Positions 47,873 to 58,633 of a stretch of 64,000 nucleotides of DNA are shown piece by piece. This stretch comes from Dacryopinax spathularia (Eukaryota > Basidiomycota > Dacrymycetes > Dacrymycetales > Dacrymycetaceae), in NCBI GenBank assembly GCA_037974965.1, contig JBBPFI010000011.1:248001-312000 (forward strand). Reading direction: 5' to 3'. Each line of letters opens with the position of its first letter. Positions within the stretch are counted from its first letter, which is position 1. Both the position numbers and the translations under genes were made by a program. Below the pieces are notes generated by a model, which saw nothing but the letters and a program-made list of their open reading frames with translations, was not told the DNA's origin and made no database searches.

Positions 47873-48532
47873 TTACGCGCTCTTCGCCCAGAACCCGTCC
47901 TTCACCGTCTCCCCAGCAGCAGTCTTGTAGCTCTCGGCCGGCACGATCACGCTCACCCACGCAGCGGGCACATCGCCCTTGTTCAACCACCCATGCAGAG
48001 TCCCACGTTGAATAATGACGTCCCCTTGACTGGCGGGAGTGTGTTCTAGCCTTGGGTCGTTCAGATCCGTAGGGATGTCATTCGGATCTAGCTCCTCCTT
48101 GGGGGTGACAAGGGTGATCGTGCCGTGGGTCATGATGTTGTAGTCGACCGATGATGTCCGATGCTAGCGTACTGTCAGTCCATGCTATCCGCTTCCCAAT
48201 AGAAGAACGCACCATCGCAACGAACGCTCCCGGCTGCAGCTCTCCCCATCGCACGTTGCTCCCATCCTGAACGACGATTGTGTTCGGGTCGGCGCTTGCA
48301 GCCTCGTCCTTCCTGAAGATCCGAGTGTATCAGCCGCAATACAACGTCTTCGTATCTCGTGCACGCACTCTCCCTGAACACTTGTCGGCATCCCATGAGT
48401 CTGCCAGACCTGGGCAATCCGGATCGTATCCTTGAAGCTGCTATAAGTCGGTTCCCCATTGATCAGGATCTTGACCACCGGCTCCTTGCCCGCAGTGCAG
48501 TCTGAGGCATGACCGGTCACAATGCGCTTCAT
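47873..48532 (-). CDS. Single-domain cupin protein, paralogue B, 184 aa
   Basis: Tandem copy of paralogue A, same strand, separated from it by about 280 nt. Exons on the minus strand: 48532-48369 (164 nt), 48312-48213 (100 nt) and 48163-47873 (291 nt). The start MKRIVTGHAS aligns with MNRIVTGNAS. Core motifs are HRTSSVDYNIMTHGTITL and GDVIIQRGTLHGWLN. ADPNTIVVQDGSNVRWGEL spans the second exon in both copies. Both reading frames and all splice sites are intact, so both genes are probably active. Sequence divergence is moderate, so the duplication is not very recent. Confidence 0.87.
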
Positions 48533-48929
48533 GTTGATGTCTGTGAGAGTGGACTGCTCAAGAAACGGAAACGGGGTTGTTAACGAGGCAGCTGGGGATT
48601 AATGATGGTCTATTTTGGTACGCTGCTACGGTGCTTTCATAACCCGTTCCCCGCAAAGTAGGGTCTTCTCGCAGGAGTTCAGCGTAAATGTATTGCCTAA
48701 TGCATCCGCCGGAAATCTATAGGAACACCATCTACAGCATTGTTGCGTGCTGAATACAAAGGAGAAATCGCGCAGGGCTTAATATACACAAGCAAAGATA
48801 TGTATCTCGGCATTCATTGAGAGGAACACAATGCGCAGGGACAGAGTACCTCGTCTTCTTGCGGAGACACGCAGGAGATAGGGTTGTCGGTCGGACAGGG
48901 CGTATCGAGACATCGTTGCGCCGGATCCT
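48533..48929. other. Spacer between cupin B and the F-box gene
   Basis: 397 nt with no gene. It carries the cupin B promoter and the 3' end of the F-box gene. Confidence 0.4.
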
Positions 48930-50267
48930 TCAGCAGAAGAAGCCTTCCGGCCGTTCGTACCATGTCGTATATAGCTCGACAGTGTCCACAAGCAAGGAGC
49001 GGACGTCAAGGGGACTCTTGGGTGCGGCGGCGCAGTTAGCGATTCGATCGCGATTGTGCAGTAATCGGATCTTCTTGAGCTCTTGAAGGCCTTGGCTCAT
49101 CTCGCGCAGCTTCGCAAACTCGTAAACTGAGGAGACATGAGACTCTCCATCTACCACACACAGTTCCTCCAGTGAGGGGCAGATATGCTCGCCGAATTTG
49201 TCGGCATCGATCAGCACTTGCAGTGCAGCTCCATCGACGACGAGACATGTCAATCCTGACTGATCCCGTAGGACTTCGAGCCAGTCGGCGGTCGTCGAAT
49301 CTGTTGCCAAAGCATCGAGCGTCTCCAGCTTCCAACGTCTCTCAATCAAGGACGAGCCCCACCAGCCGTCACTGTTCCCCTCTGCGCAAGGCAGAACCTC
49401 AAGCTGGACATGTCGAACGCGCGGAGCGTACAGGGTATCCAAGAAGCAACGGAGGCGGGGATCGTGACAAGGAGTACGGACGACCAAAGTATGCAGCACT
49501 GATAGATGGGTACCCAGACCCGGCCAAGTATCCCCACGTCGCCAAAGTCGTGCGGAGAGCTTGAGTATCTCAAGATTGCGGACTGCAGACAATAGCGATG
49601 TGATGGATTCCAAATGCATACAATCGTCTTGCACACAACGACTGACATCCAGAAGGCGGAGGTGCGAGAGATGGGTCAAGTTTGACGGCAGGATGACGCG
49701 TTGCAGCGTGAGCCTGCTTAGATGGGTTGCAGTGCTTAGGACAGCAGCCAAGCCCTCCATCGACGTGTCCCGCCAGCTCTTTGGATCACCGTGCAGCGTA
49801 GCGTCTGTCAAGTTGCACAAGTCATTCGGCGAGAAGCGCTTGAACAGGATGGTTTCGGTCGCCCTATCCAGGGGCTCTAAATAGAGCGACCTCCACTGCG
49901 AACCCCGCGATCGTAGGAAGGTCGTAAACATAGTACGATCGCGTTTCGGTGCGCACACGAAGGGCGCCGACTCCAAGCTGAGGTGGAGTGGTCGGGTTGG
50001 GAAGCGGGATATGCGCGAGATTGCCAACTCGATGAGGGCACGGCGGTGCCGCCTATCCGTGACATAGGGCATCTCCAACGGCACCCAAAACCAAACTGAC
50101 AAAGCGGTCTCTCGCCAACGGTGGTTCACTTGCATGACATTGAAAGGATAACGGCGATCGCGTTCATCCACAGAGCTGTGATCGTTCTCGATTCGTGCGA
50201 ATATCTCTTGTAGGATCTCGGGGGGAATTCGATTGATTGGCACAGTTTCTTCTTGTTGTTCGCCCAT
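48930..50267 (-). CDS. F-box protein with leucine-rich C-terminal region, 445 aa
   Basis: Likely substrate adaptor of an SCF ubiquitin ligase, as in the large families of basidiomycete F-box/LRR proteins. Single exon. The F-box runs at residues 12-58 (INRIPPEILQEIFARI through VNHRWRETALSVWFWV), followed by repeats with L-x-x-L-x-L spacing (LTDATLHGD, LSRLTLQRV, LSHLRLLDVSRC, NLEILKLSARL, SVLHTLVVR, LTCLVVDGA, SLEELCVVDG). The frame is open upstream to 50531, but I chose the ATG at 50267 because the F-box follows at once and the extension reads like untranslated leader. The target is unknown. Confidence 0.85.
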   Translation of the reverse strand: MGEQQEETVPINRIPPEILQEIFARIENDHSSVDERDRRYPFNVMQVNHRWRETALSVWFWVPLEMPYVTDRRHRRALIELAISRISRFPTRPLHLSLESAPFVCAPKRDRTMFTTFLRSRGSQWRSLYLEPLDRATETILFKRFSPNDLCNLTDATLHGDPKSWRDTSMEGLAAVLSTATHLSRLTLQRVILPSNLTHLSHLRLLDVSRCVQDDCMHLESITSLLSAVRNLEILKLSARLWRRGDTWPGLGTHLSVLHTLVVRTPCHDPRLRCFLDTLYAPRVRHVQLEVLPCAEGNSDGWWGSSLIERRWKLETLDALATDSTTADWLEVLRDQSGLTCLVVDGAALQVLIDADKFGEHICPSLEELCVVDGESHVSSVYEFAKLREMSQGLQELKKIRLLHNRDRIANCAAAPKSPLDVRSLLVDTVELYTTWYERPEGFFC

Positions 50268-51136
50268 CTCGGATCCAGAGGAACAGACGATAGACGAAGA
50301 CCGAGTCGTATGATACAAGCGTATTGGCTGCTCGACCAAAAGGGTGTGTATGGATTGCTCAACGAGATGGCGACATGGTGGTGGTGGTGTTGGTAGACGA
50401 CTGTTGTCGTCCCTGCTGTCCCTGATGACGCGGTCGACGACCACGAGTTGGGCCACACCGCCGGCCGTCCTGCACCATTCGGCATGCCTTGATACAGTCG
50501 GTCTACTAAAGAGAGTGCTGGATATCTCCATGCATGGGAACTTTCAATTACAGAACTCAATAACATACGACAGAGTGCGATGAAGCTTTACCTGTGGCTT
50601 CTTCCGGAAGGACGGCACTGGGTAGCCTCGCGTTGACATTCAGGCAGTGGTCAACTTGCTTCGACAATCAATCGGCTTAACAGAATCTCGCGAAAACAAG
50701 CTGGCTTGCCAGAGTGAGAACAGCACACTCTGTGTTCCTCAGCGTGAAGGCAGAATATACTGGCTGCTCCGGTGCTCGCCAGCTTCGTACTCTGAAGGTC
50801 TTCCGCTCAACCGCGGAGATAACGACTTATCTCAATCATGTTCTCGCCATTCAAGCTTGCTGGTACCTTGCTGGCTATCTTAGATTATCCTCCATTACGT
50901 CTTATAGGGATCGCATAATGTCTTTGCGCTCAGAACTCGCAGACGACTGCTTCGCTCCGAATAACTGCGGTCTTGGATCTCGAACGTGAACGGGTTAGAT
51001 CTTGCCATTCTGCCGCATTCACATTGGCCGCTGGGACCATAACTATGGCGCGCAACAGGGCAGCTGTATCCCCCAGCACACAGCGACACGTCCTTAGCAA
51101 ACCGTCAACCGCTGCCCAGCATCATCTGTCGACAAA
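50268..51136. promoter_or_regulatory. Divergent region between the F-box gene and O-methyltransferase copy 2
   Basis: About 870 nt between two start codons. It presumably holds both promoters. No clear TATA box or other named site was found. Confidence 0.4.
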
Positions 51137-53029
51137 ATGTCTGAACTCGAGGCGCTGAGGTCTATTATCAATGAGTCATTGGACATCCTTCAGACTGGTG
51201 AGCACGATTCGCGTGTCCGCGCCTCTCTGCTGACTCTCTGTTTAGAATTGAAGGCGGCCAACTTGCCTGATCTCTGGGTGTCGAAGCCGGAGATGCACCC
51301 TCTGGATGATCTCACCTACCTTCAAACACCTCGGCTATTCGAGACAAGGCGGATTCTGCTTGGAGCATGCCGCATGCTGGCAGCTGCGGTTCAACCGCCT
51401 ACTGAAAAGGTGCGCACTCAGACATTATATGATGGCCGTTGACAGCTTGTAGATTATCGAGGAAGGATGGGCGGTTAGTAGACCCGTCTCGTGCACTCTA
51501 CCTGCTCTGATAACTGCATAGCATCAACGCTCTCAGGCACTGCACATGGCTTGCAAGTACAACGTCGCTGGCGTACTCGCTCAACCGTCTGTGGATCAGG
51601 AGAAGGGTGTGGATGCTGAGACGCTTGCGAAGCGATTCGGGCTGAGTCCTGACCCTTTCAGTAAGCACCCTCAACCAGTTTATCAGTTAGAACTAACGTG
51701 CGTTTAGGGAGGGAAATGCGCATGCTGGCTTCTCATCACTATGTATGCTCTCTGCTACTGAAAGTGCGCCCGCAATTAACGGCCATAACAGTTCCGCGAG
51801 ACCAGCGAAGGGTACTTTGCCAATAACCGGATCTCTATGTCCCTCGTTCCGCCCAATGTCGCGCCATACGGGATCGAGTACATGTGGGTGTCAGTTCGCT
51901 GCTCGATGGCACTCGTGTCTGACAGGGGGACTAGCGCTGTCTGGGGTCTGAAGGTCGCTCACCGCGTGGTTGACGCTATGGATATCAACGAGCCCAGGAC
52001 CGGCGCCCAGCTTGCTTACGGCTTCGACACGGACATGTTCACTTACATTGCCAAGCACCCCGAGTATCTCAGCATGATGGTCTCCGCCATGTCTGGGCTG
52101 TACGAAAGCCAGGCGAACGGTCTTATTACCGGTGAGGAGGTGCATTGCCAATTTCATTATACTTGGCTTATAATGTGTCAGATTATCCTTGGAAGGATCT
52201 CCCTGCCGGTACTACGGTTGTCGATGTCGGTGGCGGAGAAGGAGGCCTGATGATGGCTGTCGGCAAGGCGTTCCCTCACCTTAAGGTTCTCGACCAGGAT
52301 CGTCCTGAAGTTGGGCCTGCCGCGTTGGCGGTAAGCTCGTGTAGTCCTCCAAATTTTACAATATACTGAACTTCGCCATGCATCAGAACTGGACCAAGCA
52401 CGCGCCTGAGCTATTGCAACAAGGCCGCATTGCGTTCGAAGCCCACAACTTCTTCCAGCCTCAGCCGCGCAGTGGACCCGAAGTGAGTATAATTCAGCTA
52501 GTTCTTTCAAGACACAAAAGAACTGAGCAACTTATAGTATGTGTATGTGATGAGGTGCATCATGTAAGCCTGTATAAATTGTCTCTCGTATCCCTGTCTG
52601 ACCGCGAGCAGCCACGACTGGCCCCACGAGGAAAGCGTCATCATCCTGACCAACCTTCGCAACGCCATGCTGCCATCTTCTCGTCTGCTCATCATTGAGC
52701 ATGTAATCTATCCTCCCGTCATGCCGAAGGAGAAGACTCCTCTTCTCCTCTCCAGTATTGATAATAGCCAACCTTACAAGGAGATACCCACGCCTTGGCC
52801 TATGCCCAATGGACCGCAAGTCCTTGAACTGGTACGTGCTCCGTAAAGCGTAAGGGCTCTGCTTACGCAACCTTGACAGGCTCACGACATCGAGATGTTC
52901 TGCAACTTCAAGGCGAAGGAGCGCACTGCTGCCGAATGGGCTTCTATCTTAGGCGAGTGTGGCCTGAAGATCATCAAAATCTGGTCGACGAGGACGGAGT
53001 TCTCAATTGTAGAAATCGGGCTTGCTTGA
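51137..53029 (+). CDS. SAM-dependent O-methyltransferase (COMT-like), copy 2, 449 aa
   Basis: Paralogue of the enzyme at 8364-10112. Twelve exons: 51137-51197, 51246-51409, 51453-51473 (21 nt), 51522-51660, 51708-51742, 51792-51883, 51935-52131, 52182-52330, 52387-52482, 52538-52563 (26 nt), 52612-52831 and 52880-53029. The SAM motif is VVDVGGGEGG at residues 249-258, VLDQDRP follows, and the catalytic histidine is His328 in HDW. Exons coding SHHY (35 nt), FREXSEG (92 nt), the AHRVVDA helix (197 nt) and motif I (149 nt) have the same lengths as in copy 1. Three introns here are missing from copy 1: in codon 21, after IIEEGWA, and before YVYVMRC. All catalytic residues are intact, so the enzyme should be active. 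Substrate unknown. Confidence 0.9.
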
Positions 53030-53311
53030 TTTGCTGAGTGAAGCGGAAGCGGGGCAAAGAGTATGGCTATCGTAGCTCAACCTAATTAGGGAAGACAGAC
53101 CCTCTCAACCGGGCTGTAGAAGGCAAATGCCATTGCTTTGGTTTATTGGATGTACATGACTAAGCGTGATCTGACCCGAGAGGATGCGAAGCGTGCTTGT
53201 GGATGGTGATAGATCTTGCCTTGTGATATCCGAATAAGATGAATGGTCCGCAAAGGGCACGTGCTCGCGCGTTACGCATTTTGAGTTTGACGAGAACCAC
53301 ATAATTCGCCT

Positions 53312-55271
53312 TCAAGCTGCAGTGGTGGGATTGGGGTACGCAGGATTGGCTTGATACCAGTCGTTCATCCAGCGCTGCATAGTCTGCAGCACGAGCTGTT
53401 GGGCCTGGTATACACTACTGTCGGCCTCCCCGTTGGAAGTGACCAAATCTGAGCAGTGGAAGCCATTCGAAAGGGCAACTGGCCGGTCGACAGTTGAAGG
53501 CACGCTGACATAGTCAGACGACAGCGTCGCATATCTCCACGGATCGCGTCTTCCGTTCAGCGAAATGAGACGCTCGACGTTCATGTGCCATCCACCATAG
53601 CGGCTGTTAACTAAGGTCGTATTCGCAGAGCGTGGACCTGGGAACTAGCAAAGAATCAGAAACCGAAGGCAAAAGATCCAAGTGTCTACGTACCGCTTCC
53701 GGAAAGTAGTTCTGGCACTGAGCGTGTTCATCGTATGCCTCCGTGATAATTCGGGAGACGAGTGTCGGATGATCGGTGGGCGGAGATACCTCCCACCACC
53801 CGGCAAAATTGCAGCTAACAGAAGGTCACGAGTCCGCAATATCGGTCGTAGCATGAGTCATACGTACCATGTCCATTGCCACGAACGGTCAGATTGGTCG
53901 ATAGTCGTATTCGTATACGACGGATTTGTGGGATCATGGCTGCCAAAACAAGCGTCCTGGTCATCATCGCCACAAGCTACGGAGGGTCAGGCAGCTGAAG
54001 ATAGTTACGGGGAGACTGCTACCTTACATTGAGCACTCCAGTTGGCAACCCATGCGGCGAAGCTCTGGATGGTATGATCGAGACCAAAGCCTTGAGGACC
54101 GGCCACTTTGCCATCGGTGTCCACTTCGAGTGCATCGCAAAACTGGTAGAAATCATCCCCTGGTCCACTACTGGCGAGTGGGTATGCAACCACAAATCGA
54201 GGACGACATGCTTACTCGGAGACGTCCATGTTTTGCCACAAGAAAATGGGATCACGCAGGGCGGAAGCGACGTCGTCGAAGTGAGTGACATTCTGAAAGC
54301 CAAGTTGGGTCTTCAGCTCTTCTTGCTGGTCTTCGGTGCCGTTGAACGCAATCTGGTCGAACTAGACCACGGTGAGCAATCCGTGAATTGTGGGGTCATG
54401 TGGTAGACGTACATGTGCAATGAGTGCCTGCCAATCTGCGCTACAGTTCTGAGGCATATGAGTCCGGATTGGCTCGAGGTACATCCATCCGTCGTTGATG
54501 GCTTGCACGACTCCAGAAGACGAATAACCAGCCCAGAAAACGCCAGGTTGACTAGACATTGTCCAAGAAGTAAGAGCGCCGGAGTAGCTGCCACCCACAA
54601 GGATCCAAGGGTTATTCTCGCTGCTCATGGAATCCCCGCCGGGCATGGGCAGCTTGACGTTCTGGGAGAAGTAGACGAGATCTTGAATAGCTTGGTCGAT
54701 TGTATGTACGCGATATGATTCGACCGATAGATCCGGATAAGGGTTCGATAAGCCATAGAACCGATGTTCGAGCAAGACTGCTGCGCCGTTTTGCTGCTGA
54801 GCAATTTGTCCGACCATGCTGGCATTGGTAAGGTAGGAGTAGTAGCTGTGTTATGGTCAAAGAGTGAGTTGGTCGAGATAACCGGGGACTTGCCCTTCCA
54901 GGTTATCTTCCCCAGGCGTCATCATGACGACAGGACCGCCTTGGATGTAATACTGGTATGTGAAGTGGTCTACAGAGATACGTGAGACACAGAGGATCAA
55001 TCGATAATTCCTGCTTACATCGTTGCTTGAATGTCCCCAAGCTCGGCTTGTCATGATCAATAAGCTGATCGAACGTGTAGATCGTATCCAGCGGCTTCAG
55101 CTTGGTACCATCCATGCCAAAGACCTCAGTATCGGCCTCAAGATCCGGCATGGCCGGCAGTGCCGGTTTCCTCAGACCTCGCCGGTGGAGTGACCGAGCT
55201 GCAGAAACGCTGCTTCCCAAGCCGAGGAGAACGACAGCACACAGGAGGAAGCGAGTCACAAAGGAGCGCAT
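53312..55271 (-). CDS. Secreted serine peptidase, family S28 (prolyl endo/carboxypeptidase type), 537 aa
   Basis: Fungal relatives (for example Aspergillus prolyl endopeptidase) cut after proline in acid conditions outside the cell. Eight exons on the minus strand: 55271-55019, 54969-54894, 54845-54413, 54361-54216, 54170-54028, 53976-53868, 53814-53694 and 53644-53312. Residues 1-24 form a clear signal peptide (LLCAVVLLGLGSSVSA). The catalytic triad is complete: Ser196 in GGSYSGAL, Asp461 in NGRRDPWR and His490 in GFHCSDL. Other family motifs are GGPVVMMTPGED, LLEHRFYG, and YGGWHMN before the Asp. Glycosylation sites (NAS, NTT) and paired cysteines fit secretion. The intron after GED-NLEG begins GCAAGT, a GC-AG donor; the phase leaves no GT alternative. 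It converges with O-methyltransferase copy 2, 282 nt away. Confidence 0.9.
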
Positions 55272-55815
55272 CTCGAAACCAGCGAGATTATGTAGAGGAG
55301 GACGATAGCCAGCTATCGGGGGATGTCTCAGCCAGTTGGGAAGGAGAGCATCTTATGAGCGAGGGATAGTCAAGGTCCACATCAATGTCTGCAGCAAGGG
55401 GATGGCGCGCCTAGCCTGGGGCTGCGGAGTCCAAGTCGGGTGTTACAGAAGGGTGACAATGCAACGCAAGAACAGGGGCGATGAGTAGCCAGCGTCATAT
55501 TGCACGAGCACTATATGTGATCAATCACAGAGCATAAGGGGGCCAAGCAAGAGCATATTCCCTGCGGCGTTTCGAGCACAGCACAGAACGCGACCAAGAG
55601 GGTGAGCACCTAACGAGAAGGACATGGACGCGTTCTCCAGGCCTGGCCATCACGTGCACAGCCCGGAGCCGATGCATCGCCTCCGCTCTTACGCGTTTGA
55701 CCTCTAACCTGCGAGCTCACTTCCGTTTCTCATGCACAAGCCTAGCATTACACCACGATATTGATACAGCAAATGAGCAACGAAGGGACACCATGGATCT
55801 AGCGGGTTAGAGGGA
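55272..55815. other. Spacer between the S28 peptidase and the histidine-rich gene
   Basis: 544 nt, no gene seen. It holds the peptidase promoter and the 3' end of the histidine-rich gene. Confidence 0.4.
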
Positions 55816-56768
55816 TCAATCCAATGCCTCCAATGACTCCGCATCCCTCGCGACCATCCTCTCGACCGGCATAGGCCGCTTATGCAGCCTCCTACCTCCT
55901 TCAAGCATTGGCGCTTGCGCGTCCTCAGTCGGACGATGGTGGTGGTGCTTGTGTTGGTGCTTGTGGTGGTGCTTGTGGTGTTTGTGGGGGTGCTTGTGGT
56001 GCTTGTGGTGACGGAAATGACTCCACCGCCCGATGTACTTGTTATGCAAGCGGTCGAGGGGCGAGAGCTTCCTGTGGCCGGCATGGTGGTGTGGGGCCTC
56101 ACCGTTAGCAGGAGTCGCGGGAGTCGCGGGAGTAGCAGGAGTAGCAGGAGTAGCAGGAGTAGCGGGGGTAGCGGGGGTAGCAGGAGTAGCAGCCTCAGCG
56201 CCCTCGAGTTCTCGCTCGTCCAGCTCGAACTCGTAGAAATCGAGATCGCGGGCGGAGACCGCTGCGGGAGAAGCGGGTGCAGAGAGCTCAGCGGGGGTCG
56301 CGGGCGCAGAAAGCGGCGCAGGAGATGCGGGCGCAGACGCGGGCGCAGGGGCGACGGGGCTAGCCGGTGTAGAGGCCGCCGGGGTGGTCGGGGAGGCAGG
56401 CATCCTGTGACCGTGCCGATGGTATTTCTTGTGCCCATGCCCATGTCGGTGGTGTCCGTGGTGGTGGTGTCCATGGCGGTGGAGACCGTGACGATGGTGG
56501 CCGTGACGGTGGTGCCCGTGACGGTGGTGGTGTCCGTGGTGATGATGCCAGCGGTGATGGCCATGATAATGGGAGCGGCCCTCGAGCTCAGTCTGCATAT
56601 CAGCGTCATCTAGAGCGCGGGCGGCCATATCTGAGTAGTCGTCATCACTAGCGACTGTCAGTCCTCTATGTTGAAAGTACATCGTAAGGAAGCTCACAAT
56701 TCGACGGCGCCATATGCCAAGGCAGGGATGACGAAAGCCAGAGCGGCGACAACAGTAGAGGCGCGCAT
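55816..56768 (-). CDS. Secreted histidine-rich protein with Thr-Pro-Ala repeats, 300 aa
   Basis: Exons on the minus strand: 56768-56698 and 56647-55816. The N-terminus MRASTVVAALAFVIPALAYG is a signal peptide. After a short acidic stretch comes a first histidine tract (about residues 49-106) built of HGHH, RHGHH and HRHGH units. A Pro/Ala/Ser-rich hinge follows, then DLDFYEFELDERELEG, then nine or so consecutive TPA triplets, and a second tract with HHKHHKHPHKHHKHHHKHQH (about residues 230-260). The tail contains a dibasic HKR. Nothing suggests an enzyme. Dense histidine fits binding of zinc, copper or nickel, or pH-dependent charge at the cell surface; this is inference. No transporter neighbour supports a zincophore pair like Pra1-Zrt1. 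Confidence 0.82.
56109..56191 (+). repeat. 9-bp minisatellite (GGAGTAGCA type) in the histidine-rich gene
   Basis: About nine units of GTAGCAGGA and variants (GTAGCGGGG, GTCGCGGGA). On the minus strand they code Thr-Pro-Ala triplets. The length is likely to vary between strains. Confidence 0.8.
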
Positions 56769-57661
56769 GATATTCTAGAGATACTTGGGAGGTTGTGGTG
56801 GGGTCGACTGAAGTGGTAAGAGAGCGACCAGCGCGTAGTGTAAAGGGGACGGTAGGGAAGGGTCGGGAAGTTGGAAGGTGGAAGGTGGAAGGGGAGCCCA
56901 GCTGCCTGCCCATCCACCGAGCTGCCAAGAGCGGCTATTTAGACCCTGCGGACTAAATGATAGGACATCCGACGTGCAGCAAGTTCATCGCCGATAGGAT
57001 CAGCGCATGTCGCCGTGCTATGCGGAGTTTTGGTGAGCGGTGCGTCGGCGAGGGACCCGACGGCAGGGATGTTGGACGACACGTTTCAGCTTGCGTCGCA
57101 GCGCTTTGGTAGGGGAGGATAACATCAAGTAATGCGCTGTCTGCAAGCGGATCTGCGAGAGATGGATGCCGCAATGTATTGTACCGCACGACGCAGTTCA
57201 CCATAAGCGATATGTTGGAAAGATGCTGCCACAGCAATGCCGCTTGATGTGGTCCAAGTTCAAGCGGCTACACGTAGGACGACAGGCCGAGCAACCGGCC
57301 TAGCTTGACCAGGCCGGGACGCATTTGAACAAATCTGCGACTCCATGTCAATCCGTTAGAAGCGAGTTCAGTAAGCAAGCCCCAGCTCATGAAATCGTAG
57401 TACACAACAAGAGGTGGTGGTCGGTATTCATGCGTTCGTGACTACTGAAGCGACTTCGACGCGCTTCCGCGACGCCGAGCCCACACCGAGCGCCGAGCGC
57501 CCGCCCCCAACTCACGAGGCGCCCACTTCCCCGGAATAACCCCGCACTCCCTCCCACGCCCAAACCTACGCGACAACGCACGCCATGCCCGCACTGTCCA
57601 CAACCGTCCTGCCAACCCTCTGCACGCTCCTGCTCGTAACGACTGCAGCTAGTAGCGAAGG
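56769..57661. other. Divergent region between the histidine-rich gene and the SDR gene
   Basis: About 890 nt; no gene recognised. It presumably holds both promoters. Confidence 0.4.
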
Positions 57662-58633
57662 ATGAAAGTCCTCATCACCGGCTCATCCGGCGTCGTCGGC
57701 CGCGCCCTGGTCCAATCTGCTCTAGCTAACACCTCACACGAGCTCGTCTTAGTCGACCTCCAAAAGCCTCGGGAGAATCTCACCGACCCGCGTGTGACGT
57801 ACCGGACTGCGGATCTGTTGGACTATGATGCCCTCCTGGAGATTATGAAGGACGAGCGGGTGGAGGGGGTCGTGCATCTGGCGGGGTTGCCGAATCCGAG
57901 GGATTGGAAGGGTTGGAAGGTTCATAATACTAATGCGAGTCTCGGTTTCAATGTCATGGAGAGGTGGAAAGGCTGATGGTAGTGTTCAGGTTTGTTTGTC
58001 GTACAACGCTCTGGGCGCAGCTGCAGAAGCCGGTGTGAGCAAGGTCGTCCTCGCGAGCAGGTGTGTCTTCTTCCTGCTACCGACAAACCCTGCCTGTAAT
58101 AGGAATGGTTGCACAGCGTCAACGCCATCGGCGGCGCCTGGTCTCCCGGCGAACCCCAATACCGCTACTTTCCCATCGACGAATCCCACCCCTGCGCACC
58201 GTCCGACCCCTACTCCCTGAGCAAACAGATCCTCGAACTGCAAGCCCAATCAATCGCGCGCGCGAATCCGGAGATGAGCATAAGCAGTCTGCGGCTTCAT
58301 GCTGTCCTCCCTTCCGATAAGACTATACCCGCTTCAGACGCGGAGAGAGCGCGGAAAGATCTATGGGGATGGACGGACTCGGAGGCTGCTGCTAGGGCAT
58401 GTTTGATGGCGCTTGAGGTTGCATGGAAGGGGAGCGAAGAGATGTTTGTCATTATGGATACGCATCGCTGTGAGGGGCTGGAAAGTGAGCATTTAAGGAA
58501 GAGGTATTGGCCACATGTGGAGGTTAGGACGGAGACTGGGAGATTGGACGGGAGGAGAGGGTTCTATGATTGCTCAAAGGCGGAGAGGCTGTTGGGCTGG
58601 AAGGGAGAAAGTGGTCAGCCAGCTGGAAGGTAA
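57662..58633 (+). CDS. Extended short-chain dehydrogenase (NAD-dependent epimerase/dehydratase-like), 286 aa
   Basis: Acts on a sugar or similar small molecule with NAD(P); the substrate is not clear. Exons are 57662-57934, 57990-58060 and 58117-58633. The Rossmann start is MKVLITGSSGVVGRAL with the G-x-x-G-x-x-G fingerprint at residues 7-13. VVHLAGLPNP carries the NAG-like loop, VVLASSVNAIGG the active serine strand, and YSLSK at 147-151 the catalytic Tyr and Lys. The C-terminal half has an FVIMDTHRCEGLESE stretch and ends with RLLGWKGE, as in uronate dehydrogenase-like and UDP-glucose epimerase-like SDRs of fungi. Intron 1 seems to start GCGAGT, a GC-AG site, since the frame has no GT that joins to VCLSYNAL. 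A candidate origin near sugar-acid oxidation is only a guess. Confidence 0.85.

Noticed and set aside
50268-50531. N-terminal extension of the F-box protein by 88 residues
   Set aside because: The extension is low in structure and the F-box starts right after the internal ATG; leader sequence is the simpler reading, though not excluded.
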